Source: Callipepla californica brunnescens
Lineage: Eukaryota; Chordata; Aves; Galliformes; Odontophoridae
Direction of reading: 5' to 3'
NCBI GenBank assembly: GCA_023055505.1
Contig: JALIRH010000039.1
Location: forward strand, 4,220,505 to 4,284,504
Length of the DNA: 64,000 nucleotides
Each line of letters opens with the position of its first letter. Position 1 is the stretch's first letter. Below are positions 1-32,800 of this stretch, piece after piece. Below the pieces are notes generated by a model. It made no database searches and was not told the DNA's origin. It saw only the letters and a program-made list of their open reading frames with translations. Both the position numbers and the translations under genes were made by a program.

Positions 1-171
1 TGAACGCTCTTTGCCTCCAATTGCTTTGGTGTGTCTGTGGTGCTGTATGAGTACATGCATTTACAGCAACTTGCTTGTTGTAACCTTTTGTGTCAGATAC
101 ATTAGAGATTTAAGTCTGTACGTATTCCAACATACTAAAAATAATTTCCTGTGTTTTCTTTTTTTTCTTAG
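1..171 (+). other. MIER1: MIER1 intron (left edge of window)
   Basis: Intron sequence ending in a pyrimidine-rich tract and the AG at 170-171. The window therefore opens inside MIER1. No other element is seen. Confidence 0.85.
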
Positions 172-16446
<16,275 letters not shown>

Positions 16447-16995
16447 ACACTGGGAGCTGATTTTATTCCTTGGAGTAAATCTTGGGTGTTTAAAATTTTC
16501 AGGGTTGATGGGTTACCTTGCAAAATCCCGTTCCTTAAAACACTGCTGAGATTTTTCTAATAGCTTCTGGTCGGCTCCGCAGCTCCGCTTCTTTGGTTGT
16601 GTGTCAGTGCTGAAAAGCAGCAGCAGAATGCTCCGTCCCTCAGAGGCGCCAGCTGCAGCTCTGAGAACACGGAAGCGCTCAGAAGCATTTGAGAAACAAA
16701 TCAGTGCTTTTTCTGTACAAATGCTTCCAGCCGGAGAGGCTGCAGGAAATCAGTGTACGTGTGCTACCTGGGCATTGTGCAGGTGAACAGAGCATCCTAG
16801 GTGAAGCAGGGGGATGGTTTCTGTTTCTGTCGGATGAGGGGAAGTCCAAACGAATATCCAATGCCAAGACACTCAGCAGAGCAGGCACACGGACTCGATC
16901 TGGAGAGAAGCACGGCTCCCTGCTGGTAAGGAACCCGCACGAACCCTGGAAGTTACGAGCACTGCTATTTTTATATAGAGAAGTTTTAAAAGGTA

Positions 16996-17001
16996 AATAA
17001 A
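16996..17001 (+). terminator. MIER1: Candidate polyadenylation signal for MIER1
   Basis: AATAAA 550 bp after the MIER1 stop codon on the coding strand. It is a canonical hexamer in the right place. Whether it is the main site is not visible from sequence alone. Confidence 0.45.
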
Positions 17002-19101
17002 CCAGGTCAGGTTTGTCTATGTAAAATTGTTGACATCAATGATGTCTTTCCATATTCTTATCTGGGCTAAAGAAATACGTTCTGTATTTTTCCAGATTTC
17101 TTTGTAGCCTTTGAAAGATTTTTACAGTACTTAACGTCTTGATCAAACTGTCCTTTCTTAAAACAAAAGCTTGTATACTTTTCTTAGCTTGTACAGTTGG
17201 TAAACTTTTATGAGAGAATTGATATCCTGAGACTGATGTCAGCTTCCTTTTATTTTGCTGAAGTCTTTTCTAAGAAAAAACAAAAAAAAAATCACACAAA
17301 AAAAAAAAGCCAAACCAAACCAATTGACTCCAAAAGAACGCTTATCAGGCACCAGTGTGTGCTGTCTTCTCTAAAAATCATGAACATTGAGAATGGTTAG
17401 AAGTCACTGGATATCAAAAACATGGTTTTTCTTACTTGTTCCATGGCAAATAGCGAAGCGAAGGAGTTGTCAGGCACGATGCTTGCCTTGCACAAGTTCT
17501 CTTGCTTTCCTCACACGTTTATTTTTCTTGTTTTATATTTTGAGCTCAGATAAATTTCACAGCAGCCAAACGCTGCGGTTTGCCACACCTTGGTCATTGA
17601 GACCAGCTGTGAGATTATTAATGGAGCTGACGCAGCGTTTCATCTCCATGTCACTGGGGAGAGAAGGGGATGGGCGGCCACGGCCGAGCACTGAGGACTT
17701 GATGGGGATGGATGTTTCAGAGGGAGCAGCACTGTCACAGCTGACACGTGGCACGGGCCTGTGCAGCTGTACAGCCACGATGTAGCATGGCATTGCCCAA
17801 CGAGGGAGTCAGCACGGAGAGCACTGGTGCTGGGGACTCTGTTGCTGCACGTGGCACTGGGTGGTGCTCACCCACCAGCCCCAGCTTCAGGTTGTCCATG
17901 TAGGGTTGCATCCATGACATAGAAACATCCTTAATAGCAGCGTTTGTTTCTTTTTCAAGTTTTGTCAGTTTTGTTTTTTTCTTTAAGCCTCAGCTATCCA
18001 TCCTACTGTATTAAAAATAGGAACAATTGTTTGTTTGTGTAATTCATAACCTTGTCTCCTCCTGCACTTGTTTCCACTAAAATGATCTTTAAGTTTAGGA
18101 GTCTTCACGATAATCAGCTTTACACGCGTGGGCCCACGGTTTGAAAAGCACTGCACAGGGCTGCATGCTCAGCCACGTGCTCGGACTGCACCGTGGGGGA
18201 GGAGCTGCATCTCTGGGTGCAGACCAGCTCTGCCAACACCAGGTTCCCACAGCGTGCTGGCCCCGCTGCTCTGACTGCAGCCACGGGCACAGGGAGCAGC
18301 CACTCACCTGGAATTCAGCACACAGGTGGGGATGGCTCCTGCTTGGCTTCCATAGAGGTTGCTGTTGGTTTTGCAATCTCTTTTTGCTAAGGGAAACCCA
18401 AAGGTGTTGCAGCCTTCCCTCAGAGATGAGCTCCTCCTCCCTCCTTGAGCCCTCTGTTTTCTATTTTATTGTTACACACTTTTGTTCGCAAGCTGGAAAT
18501 ACTTCCAAAAAATTTATAGGAAAGTTTATAAGTGAGTTTATAAGTACGTAAATTGTCTCAGGCTTGTGTGTGAAATACAGCACCGTGTATATTTTCAGGA
18601 ACGTTGCTTTGTTTTCTCCTTACCTTTTTCTGGTGATATAGAAGAGACATTCCATAATCAACAAGTATGTAACGCTCAGCTAGACTTTAAGAATATTTAA
18701 TTATAATTTACCTTTCGTTCACGCTGGTGTTCTCTACGCAATACTTTGTCCATGTTCTTCAGCCCGCAGCCACTCTCACCCGATAAATCATTGCACTACT
18801 AAAGCTATTTAAAATCCTACAAGTTCAGCGACTGGTTTTGTTCACAAAGCATTGAGTTCAGCCGGAGCCCAGCAGGGCTTGGATTCAGCTCCCAGCTGCA
18901 CGGGACAGACCACGGCCAGCAGCAGGGTCGGAGCTCCATCCCAGTGCCACAGTGAGACCACAGCTGGAGCCACACCAACACAGCAGTGCTCCGTGGGGCA
19001 CAGGAAGGGCTCAGAGCGCAACCGAGGACGCAGCCACGCAGACTCTGCAATTAGTTTTTATACGTTTTGTCACACATAGTAATTTTGCACTGTTAGTACT
19101 A

Positions 19102-19117
19102 CCCCCCCCCCCCCCCC
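19102..19117. repeat. Homopolymer run of 16 C
   Basis: An uninterrupted C run between the two convergent 3' ends of MIER1 and SLC35D1. It is likely variable in length and hard to sequence. Confidence 0.95.
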
Positions 19118-19280
19118 ATCTTATCCCTGTTCCCTGTCTGCAATTCTTGAGAAAGCTTATTAAAATATTTTTGTAAGCATACGGTCTGCAGCCCCAGTTC
19201 CTGCGCGGTGCCTTCCTGCTGCACAACAAGACACGAGTCCTGCTGGGACAGAGCCTGCACAGCCCCACACAGCTCAGCCG

Positions 19281-20486
19281 AGGCAGGAGGATGTTCACTG
19301 CTTTATTGGAAGCCAGTACAAAAATACTGAGGCACATGAAATCTTTTTTTTTTTTGTTGCTATTGACCCACACAGCCTGCCATACATTCAAAGAAGGTCA
19401 CCCTTTAATCACTCAATCGGTCATTTTGTAAATAGATTCTGTATAGAAAACAATTTTAGTCGATTAATAGCATAGAAAATACTGTGGTAGGAACTCTGCT
19501 TTCCCAGTGTATGCAATGCCATCCGGACCCGGCACCTGAGTGTGCACGTTTACGGACAAAATAAGCTTTTAAAAAACATTTCAACCGTTTGGACAAGAAA
19601 TCTAACCAGCAGATTCGACAGCAAATGAGAAAAGCTCTCACCAGAATGGACATCCTGACTGCAAACACCTCAGCACGGCGACGTTACGAGCACAGGTGGC
19701 AGACAGGGACCTCTGCCACAGCACTGCGTCCTCGTCACCCCTCAGCCAGCACAGCCCTGCAGCTGCTGCACAGCCCCAGCCCTCAGGGTGCTGCCATGGG
19801 GCTGCTGCTGTCCTGTCCCAGCCAGGGGACAGCACACATGCCCACTGCAGGCCAGCAGCACGGCCAGGTTTTGCACACTGCATCAGCCCCGGGAGGAGGC
19901 TCAGTGTTACGCCCGCAGCGAGCACACCTCTTCCAGAAACGTAGGAAAGCGTACAAAAATTCACATCGTTCTACTAAAGTTCTGTTGTGTTTTTTTTTCC
20001 CCGAAATTATAAAGAATTTGTTTAAAAAAAAAAAGAGACCTAGAAAGAAGTGCTATGTAAAGACAGCCTCTAGAGGTCCGTCCCCGCTGCTCAGTGCATT
20101 AAAACCCCGTTCTGATAGAGCAGAGACAGCAGCCTGCAGCAGCACACGGTGCCAGCAGGCACAGCAGGACCGGCACAGCCACACCACCTCGCAGTGCCTT
20201 CCAGGTGCTCCGGAGTCCTCTTCAGTCCCTGGCAGCGCTGGCACAAGCCGAACCTCTGCGTCATTCAGCAGCCAGGAACCCCTCGCAGTCAATCAGACTT
20301 AATTAGATCAACGCCTAACGCGTGCAGTCATTCACCTCTCCCGTAATTTTTGAAGGCAGCAATCTGGATTGTGCAAATCAAAAGAGCATCACCGTTACTC
20401 CGCAGCAGAACCCCCCCCCAATTCCTCCCTGCGTTCCGCCAGCGACGGGCGCAGCAGAGCGTGCGTTCAGCGGGTCCCCTCCGTGC
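19281..20486 (-). other. SLC35D1: SLC35D1 3' untranslated region
   Basis: Non-coding on the - strand between the stop at 20489-20487 and the candidate AATAAA at 19307-19302. It contains a run of about 10 T at 19346 and an A-rich stretch near 20024 on the + strand. The long + strand frame 19589-20302 is a shadow without family resemblance. Confidence 0.6.
19302..19307 (-). terminator. SLC35D1: Candidate polyadenylation signal for SLC35D1
   Basis: TTTATT on the + strand is AATAAA on the coding strand. It lies about 1.18 kb after the SLC35D1 stop. This would give a 3' UTR of roughly 1.2 kb ending near 19280 and would place the two genes tail to tail. Confidence 0.6.
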
Positions 20487-26472
<5,986 letters not shown>

Positions 26473-26960
26473 GGCTGCGGGGGCGGGGTTACGGAGCGCG
26501 GGGCGGGGCTACGCGCGATGGGCGGGGCTTACGGGGGGGCGTGGCCTGCGGGAAAGCGCGGGAGCTGGAAGGGCGGGGCTTGGGGCTGCGGTGCGTGCGG
26601 GGCTTTGCGGGGAGGGGGGATGGGGGGCACTGCATGGGGGTGTTGCACTGAACGGTGTCCTGGTAGCAGCGGGGCATCGCTCGAGGAGGGTGACGTGGGA
26701 AGCGGCTGCTGCACGAAATCAACGCGTCTCCCCCACTCTGGATGGGGGAGGGGGGGGTTTCCCCCGGGGCCCCTCGCTGTGTGCTTGGGGCCGTGGGACC
26801 CGGCGGGGGGAAAACCGCAGCGAGGCGGCCTGGGAGGAAAATAAAAACAAAAGTAGGTTAGGGCGGAGCAACAAAGCGCACCGTGCGATGTTCCGTGTGA
26901 AGACAAAGCAGCGGACGTGCCCGACCCGCCGCGGGACGCTGTCCCGTGTGTCACCGCACC
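26473..26960 (-). promoter_or_regulatory. SLC35D1: CpG-rich SLC35D1 promoter region
   Basis: Strongly GC- and CpG-rich sequence directly upstream of the SLC35D1 start codon, with several GGGGCGGGG GC boxes near 26482-26580 and no TATA box noticed. The position and composition fit a housekeeping CpG-island promoter. The transcription start was not located. Confidence 0.65.
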
Positions 26961-27023
26961 CACGTGTCACCGCACCCACGTGTCACCGCACCCACGTGTC
27001 ACCGCACCCACGTGTCACCGCGG
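26948..27023. repeat. 16-bp tandem repeat carrying four CACGTG E-boxes
   Basis: The unit GTGTCACCGCACCCAC occurs four times at 26948-27011, then a partial fifth copy. Each unit junction makes CACGTG, at 26961, 26977, 26993 and 27009, so four palindromic E-boxes sit 16 bp apart, about 490-540 bp upstream of the SLC35D1 start codon. Confidence 0.95.
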
Positions 27024-27359
27024 CCCCACGCCAGCCCTGTGCGCAGTGCCCGCCCGGCCCTTCCTTCCCATCAGCTCCGCAGGGCTCTCAGCCCACCGCA
27101 AATAACAACCCCCCCGGGTTCACCCCAGTACGGTGGGCTGCGAGATGCTGGCACCCGAATGTGCGAGGCCACGGTGGGGCGGTGGGGTTCTGCCCGGGGA
27201 TGCCCGGCACCGATGTTGGGGTATCTGGGACTGCAGGGAGCGAATGGAGCCGGAGCATCAGAATGGGGCGGGAGTGTGGCTGGGAAGGGGATGGGGAGGG
27301 CAGGGGGCATGGGAGAAATGGGCTGCAGGGTACGGCTGGAGGCAGCAGCGTGGAGAAGT

Positions 27360-28035
27360 GTGCTGTGCCGTGCTGTGCCATGCTGAGCCATGCTGAGCCA
27401 TGCTGTGCCGTGCTGAGCCATGCTATGCCATGCTGAGCCATGCTGAGCCATGCTGTGCCATGCTGAGCCATGCTGTGCCATGCTGAGCCATGCTGTGCCG
27501 TGCTGAGCCATGCTATGCCATGCTGAGCCATGCTATGCCATGCTGAGCCATGCTGTGCTGTGCTGAGCCATGCTATGCCATGCTGTGCTGTGCTGAGCCA
27601 TGCTGAGCCATGCTATGCTGTGCTATGCCATGCTGAGCCATGCTGTGCTGTGCTGAGCCATGCTATGCCATGCTGTGCTGTGCTGAGCCATGCTGAGCCA
27701 TGCTATGCTGTGCTGTGCTGTGCCATGCTGAGCTGTGCGGAGCCGTGCTGAGCCATGCTATGCTGTGCTGAGCCGTGCTATGCCATGCTGAGCTGTGTGG
27801 AGCCGTGCTGAGCCATGCTGTGCTGTGCTGAGCCATGCTATGCCGTGCTGAGCCATGCTGTGCTGTGCTGAGCCATGCTATGCCATGCTGTGCTGTGCTG
27901 AGCCATGCTGAGCCATGCTATGCTGTGTTGTGCCGTGCTGAGCCATGCTGTGCCATGCTGAGCCATGCTGTGCTGTGCTGAGCCATGCTGTGCTGTGCTG
28001 AGCCATGCTGTGCTGTGCTGAGCCATGCTGTGCCA
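27360..28035. repeat. Degenerate pentamer/decamer satellite of about 0.67 kb
   Basis: Tandem array built from decamers such as TGCTGAGCCA, TGCTATGCCA and TGCTGTGCTG, with a pentamer substructure and frequent 20-bp higher-order pairs. Few stop codons occur in any frame, which is why long low-complexity frames appear on both strands; these are not genes. It lies between the SLC35D1 promoter and IL23R. Confidence 0.95.
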
Positions 28036-29800
28036 TCAGGACTCCCTCTGCAGCAGCAAAATGCCACAGGGTTATTTCCACCTCTGGAGCTCAGGCTGTA
28101 GGGGCAGATGAAGCAAGAGATGAGGGAAGGGCAGAGGGGATGGGGTGGGAGAGCGCAGCACTGCAGGCTGCCCCGAGGGAGGTTGGGTTTGTCAGCACGG
28201 AGAAGGGAAAGAAGGGAAACCATCTCCCATAACCTTTACTCGAGCTGCAGGGTGAGCCGAGCTGTGTGGTATTTCCTGTGGTTGCAGCGTTTAAAGAGGT
28301 TAACACTGTCGCTGAGGTTAACCCTTCTGCCGACGGGGTGGGGACAAACTGGGGCAAACTGGGACAGCAGCACCAGGACCCCCGGCCCTGCTCCCCGGGG
28401 CTTTCCAGCCGAGCACTGGGCAGCAGCAGCAGAGGAAGGGCTGCATGCAGCCCCGCTCCCTGTGGGCTGCCTCACTGGAAGGTTTGGGGTTTAGTCATAG
28501 GAATTCAAACAGTTCCTTGGTGAAATCCGGGGTTCGGCAGCCCCCGCAGCGGTGGGGATGCAGTGTGAGCTGCCTGCTGCAGAGCACAACGTGACAAGTG
28601 TAACAAAATCACAGAGTTTGCCAGGAAGACAGCATCCCGCAAGAGAGCAAGAAGCACACGTGAGCCTGTTGCTTTAAGGGATGCTGGGTTTTCCCATGGA
28701 CTGACTCAAAGTGGAAACTCTGTGCTTTCTCAGAGCCCAATCTAGGTCAGGGCTGCCGGCAGTCGCTGCTGCTCCTCGCTGTGACCAGCAGTGGGGCTGG
28801 GATGGGTCCCCATCGCATCGCCATGGGGCAGCGGCCCTGCTCCCGTCGTCCCCGCTCGGCTCCCACGTGCTGCTGACCCCGGTAACCATCCTGCAGGGCT
28901 GGGACGGCCTCTTTCTGCTTTGCTCTTTGCTTATCGTCTGTTCAGCAGCAGGGCGCTGGGGGATTTGTAATGGAGATGAGATCAAAGAGACGTATCTGGA
29001 GACGAGAACGCTCTCGTTCCTTCTGGCTTCGGAGTTTACAAGTGCTGTGAATTGGAACAAGAACGTGAGCGTAAGAGATGCCCCGAGCTGCGACCTGGAT
29101 GCTGTCAGCTCTGTTCAGAGCTCTTCGTAGACCACGAGTGTTGTTTCTTTTAATTTCTCCAACTTGCAGGAGGTGTGCGGGCAGCGGGGAGCCCTTCGGA
29201 GCCCCTCCCGGGTCGGCTTGGTCCCTGCCTGCTCCTTATGAACTTCCCTGTGCTCCTTATGCTTCCCTGTGCTCGAAGCAAATGAGGTCAGCGCATGCAT
29301 CCCGGAGGTAACGGGAGGAGAAATGCAAAAGTGGTAGCTGCATTTGGGAGGTGGTGTCGGGATGGAGTGCGCCGTTTGGAAGCTTGGGGTGGATAATGCT
29401 CTTTTGATGCTTTTTACCCTGCAGTGGGGTTCCCTGGGGCCAGTGGGTGCACTGGGGTGGGCGACGTGAGCCAAGTGGGAAGGAGGGCAAAGGGAGTGCA
29501 GGGAACTTCAGGAGAGCCTGGGGACATGGCCACGAGCTTGTGTCCTTGGAGAGGAGGTGGGAAATCCTCCGGTGGGCCTGAGGGGCAGCAGCTGAAGCAT
29601 GGTGGGTTGGGGATGTTGGGAGAGCTTGGTGTTCCCATCCCATGGCACCACTTATGGCAAACTTATTTTTCCTTATGTTTAAATGGAATCTTGGACTCCC
29701 TTGGCACACTGGGCACGGGGGTTGGCTCCCCAGTCTCCCCAGTTCCCCCCAGCACTCCAGGCTGGGCCCCTGCAGCACTGACACCTTCCCTCCTCCCCAG
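28036..29800. other. Intergenic sequence between satellite and IL23R, no gene seen
   Basis: GC-rich, with several open frames (for example 28711-29130 on +) that have no recognisable family. No counterpart of human C1orf141, which sits between SLC35D1 and IL23R in human, was recognised. The IL23R promoter and any untranslated first exon should lie here or slightly left, but no site can be fixed. Confidence 0.6.
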
Positions 29801-29837
29801 ATCATGCCCCACGCAGGCAGCAGCCGCAGCCCAGGCC
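29801..29837 (+). other. IL23R: IL23R 5' untranslated segment with possible splice acceptor and upstream ATG
   Basis: A pyrimidine-rich tract ending in CAG at 29798-29800 looks like a splice acceptor, so the first coding exon may begin at 29801 with a separate non-coding exon upstream. An ATG at 29804 lies out of frame with the receptor and in a weak context (ATC before, C after). Confidence 0.5.
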
Positions 29838-32800
29838 ATGGCAGGAGGCGGAGAGGCTTTCATGCTCCATATCCTGCTCTGCATCCTGGGCAGAGGTAAG
29901 TGGCCATTCAGCATGGCGTGGTACTGCATGGCATGGCACGGCGTGGCACGGCACAGCACGTCATGGCATAGCTGGGCCTTTTCCAGGAAAGCCAACTCGA
30001 GCTGATGTCACTTGAGCGTGAGCTTTATCAGTACTGCTGCAGAGCCCCAATCTGATAGCGCGAGTCAGTGCGCTGCTGTAATCTCAGGGATCAGAGCTTT
30101 CAGCCCGTGCGTTATTTCCCTGCAGTCATTTAAGCATTAGAGCAAAAGGTAACATCGGTGAAGCTGTTTCTGAGCTGAGCAGTGAGTCAGTGGCTGCTTG
30201 CTGGGGGCACGGGGTTCACCCTGCACTCGGGGGGCTGTGCTGAAGCTGGGAGCGTTGCGCAGGTGCTGCCCAAAACAGATGCCTGGGGCACGTGTGGATC
30301 GAGCCAGGCTCCGTGGTGCCGATGGGCTCCAACATCTCCATCACCTGTGTCTCGGCGCTGGGCTGCCCGTGGGCGAGCCTCTCCATCCTGCTCAACCTCA
30401 CGGACCCCGAGGGCCCCCCACGCCGTCTCAACAGCAGCGCGGCCCAGCTGCAGCTGCACGGTTTCCGCCTGCCCTTCAGCATCATCACCTGCCTCGCCCG
30501 CTGCCCCAACAGCTACTGGAAAGAGGTGGTCTGCGGGACGGAGCTCTGGGCCGGCTGTGAGTACTGCCACGGGGTTAGGGCCGATGTGGGAGCGGTGGGG
30601 CTGAAGGCAGGGACGCTGATGCTGCCTCTCTGCAGACCCCCCAGACCCCCCCGCCAACCTGAGCTGTGCCATCCCTGAGAGCTCAGGGAGCCTGGCATGT
30701 ACGTGGGATGCCGGGCAGCCGACGCTGCTGAGCACCAACTACAGCCTCCACCTGCGCAGGTAGGGACCCACAGGCACTGGGGAGCAGGATCCAGCACCCA
30801 GAGCACAGCAACCCCATCCCCATCCATGGCACCCAAACACAAATGCCACCGGGAAGTAAGGATTGCTCCACCAGTCCCCATCCTGCCCTAGCCCTACTTG
30901 TGCTGTGCCACATGTGATGCCAAGCCCCCATGGCACGAGGCTGCTGGGCTTCCATAGTCAGCTGGGCCCTGCTATTTCATGCAGCTTGTGTGGGTTTTCT
31001 GATTCACCACCAGAGCAGCCCCTGGGGTGCAAACACTGAGCCCTGCAGCCCGAGCGAGCTGTGGGAGCTCCCTTCCTGCAGCAGAAACACGAGTGCCGGG
31101 AACCAAACAGAATGATTTTCTAGTTCACCTGAAGAGTGAAAAACTGCAGCTCTGGAGATGACTGTGCCCCACGCAGAGCTCTGAGCGTGGTGGCTTTCTG
31201 CCCCACAGCACACAGACAGCTCAGGAGGATGCGTTCCCCACCAGCTCACCGGTGCCCTTGAGCATGCTGAACGGCAGCACTCGGTACCTGGCGTGGGTGC
31301 AGGCCAGCAACGCGCTGGGCACGGCACGCTCAGCCCCTCAGCAGCTGGACCTGCAGCGGCTCGGTAGGCCTGCAGCCCCCACGCTGCACCCGCACCACGC
31401 TGTGCCCGCACGGCGCTGCCGTGCCCGGCTGATGACTGCTGCTCTCCCCGCAGTGGTGCCCACCGTGCCGCTGGCCGAGAGCGCGGAGACGACAGAGGGG
31501 TCCCCTCCCACCACCACCGTCCGTTGGCGACAGCAGACGGAGCTGCGGGACGTGCGCTGCCAGGAGCGGCACAAGGCGGACGGTGCTGCTGAGTGGCACG
31601 TGAGATGGCACCAAGCCCCAGAAGGCCCCGTTACAGAGCCATGGGTTGGGGATCCCGGGTCCCCCCAGCCCCGCTGGGCAGCAGGGAGGGCAGAGCATCC
31701 CTTCTGGCAGCGTTGTGTCTGCTCTTTAAGCAAAAAACAGTATTCGTAATACTTGTAAAGCTTATCTAGCTCTGCAAGGACGTGGTGGAAAAAAGCCACT
31801 GAGGGTGCTCAGCAAACGCCGGCTTTATCAGTTCCCTCCTCATTGGCACAGACTTGGGCAAAAGGCACCAAGGTCCTTCTGGGGCCCCCCCGGGGCTGAC
31901 GCTGACCCCCAACCGGAGCTGCTAAAGTGGGGGACTGGTCCGGTGCCACTGGCACGGAGCTCTGCAGTGCGCTGGGTTAAATGGGTTCGGTTGTCTTTCC
32001 CCTGACCTTAATGCGTACGAACCAAAGAGTCACAGAATCATGAAGGTCGGAACAGACCTCTAAGATCATTCCCATTGCGTGAGCTCCAAAGTCACGCAGG
32101 GATACCCCCAAAAGCCCAACCTTTGTGCCAGGCGCGGGCACCCTGCTCGTGCTGCTCACCCACTGCTTTCCCCTCGGCAGCAGACCCCCAGGCAGGGCTG
32201 CTCAGAGTGCTGAGCATCCCCAGCCGTGCCAGAAGTGACCACCTCAGGTGTCCCTATTGCCTGTTTGCCCCGCAGGTGACAGCGTGGGACGGTGCTGTGC
32301 AGCGTGGACACCATCTCCAGAGTGCCACCCGCTATGTGTTCCAGGCACGGTGCCGGCTCAGCGCTGCGGGCAGCCCCTGGAGTGCGTGGAGCCTGCCCCT
32401 CACCTACAGCACGCCCGAGGCCGGTGAGTGGTGGCAGGGAACACCGTGCTGCGTGGGGTGGGGGCTTCTCTGGTTCAGAGAAGTGCTGAGCTGAGGATGT
32501 GTGGTTGATAGGGCTAGGGGAGATGGCTTTGAACTAATTGAGATTTAGATAGGGTATAGGGGGTGATTATGTTAAGGGAGATGAGGCACTGGGTGCTCAG
32601 AGAGGTGGTGGTGCCCCGTCCCTGCAGGCTCCCAGGGTCAGGCTCTGAGCACCTATGGAGCTGTGGGTCCCTGTTCATTGCTTTTAAAGGTCCCTTCCAA
32701 CTCAAACGATGCTTTCATTGGTCCCCCAACACCCTCAAGGCAGCTTTTCCCCTTTGAAGCTGGGCTGTCAGCACCAGGATGGGGCTGGGTGAAGCCAGTG

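Larger units (their letters stand above)
16447..19280 (+). other. MIER1: MIER1 3' untranslated region and end of transcription unit (extent uncertain)
   Basis: Non-coding sequence after the MIER1 stop. A canonical AATAAA lies at 16996-17001 and could end a short transcript form. The human gene has a longer 3' UTR, so usage further right is possible, but I see no second canonical AATAAA that I can defend. There is an A-rich tract at about 17273-17312 and a run of 16 C at 19102-19117. No open frame here resembles a known protein. Confidence 0.6.

Noticed and set aside
19589..20302. 237-residue open frame on + in the SLC35D1 3' UTR
   Set aside because: It is antisense to the untranslated region, crosses homopolymer runs, and shows no recognised domain.
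27071..28081. Repetitive open frames on both strands (MAQHG.AWLS-like and CCAVLSHAMP-like)
   Set aside because: These are translations of the decamer satellite, which lacks stops in most frames; they are not a repeat protein gene.
28711..29130. 139-residue open frame on + upstream of IL23R as a possible missing gene (C1orf141)
   Set aside because: The translation does not resemble C1orf141 or another family, and no partner exons are seen.
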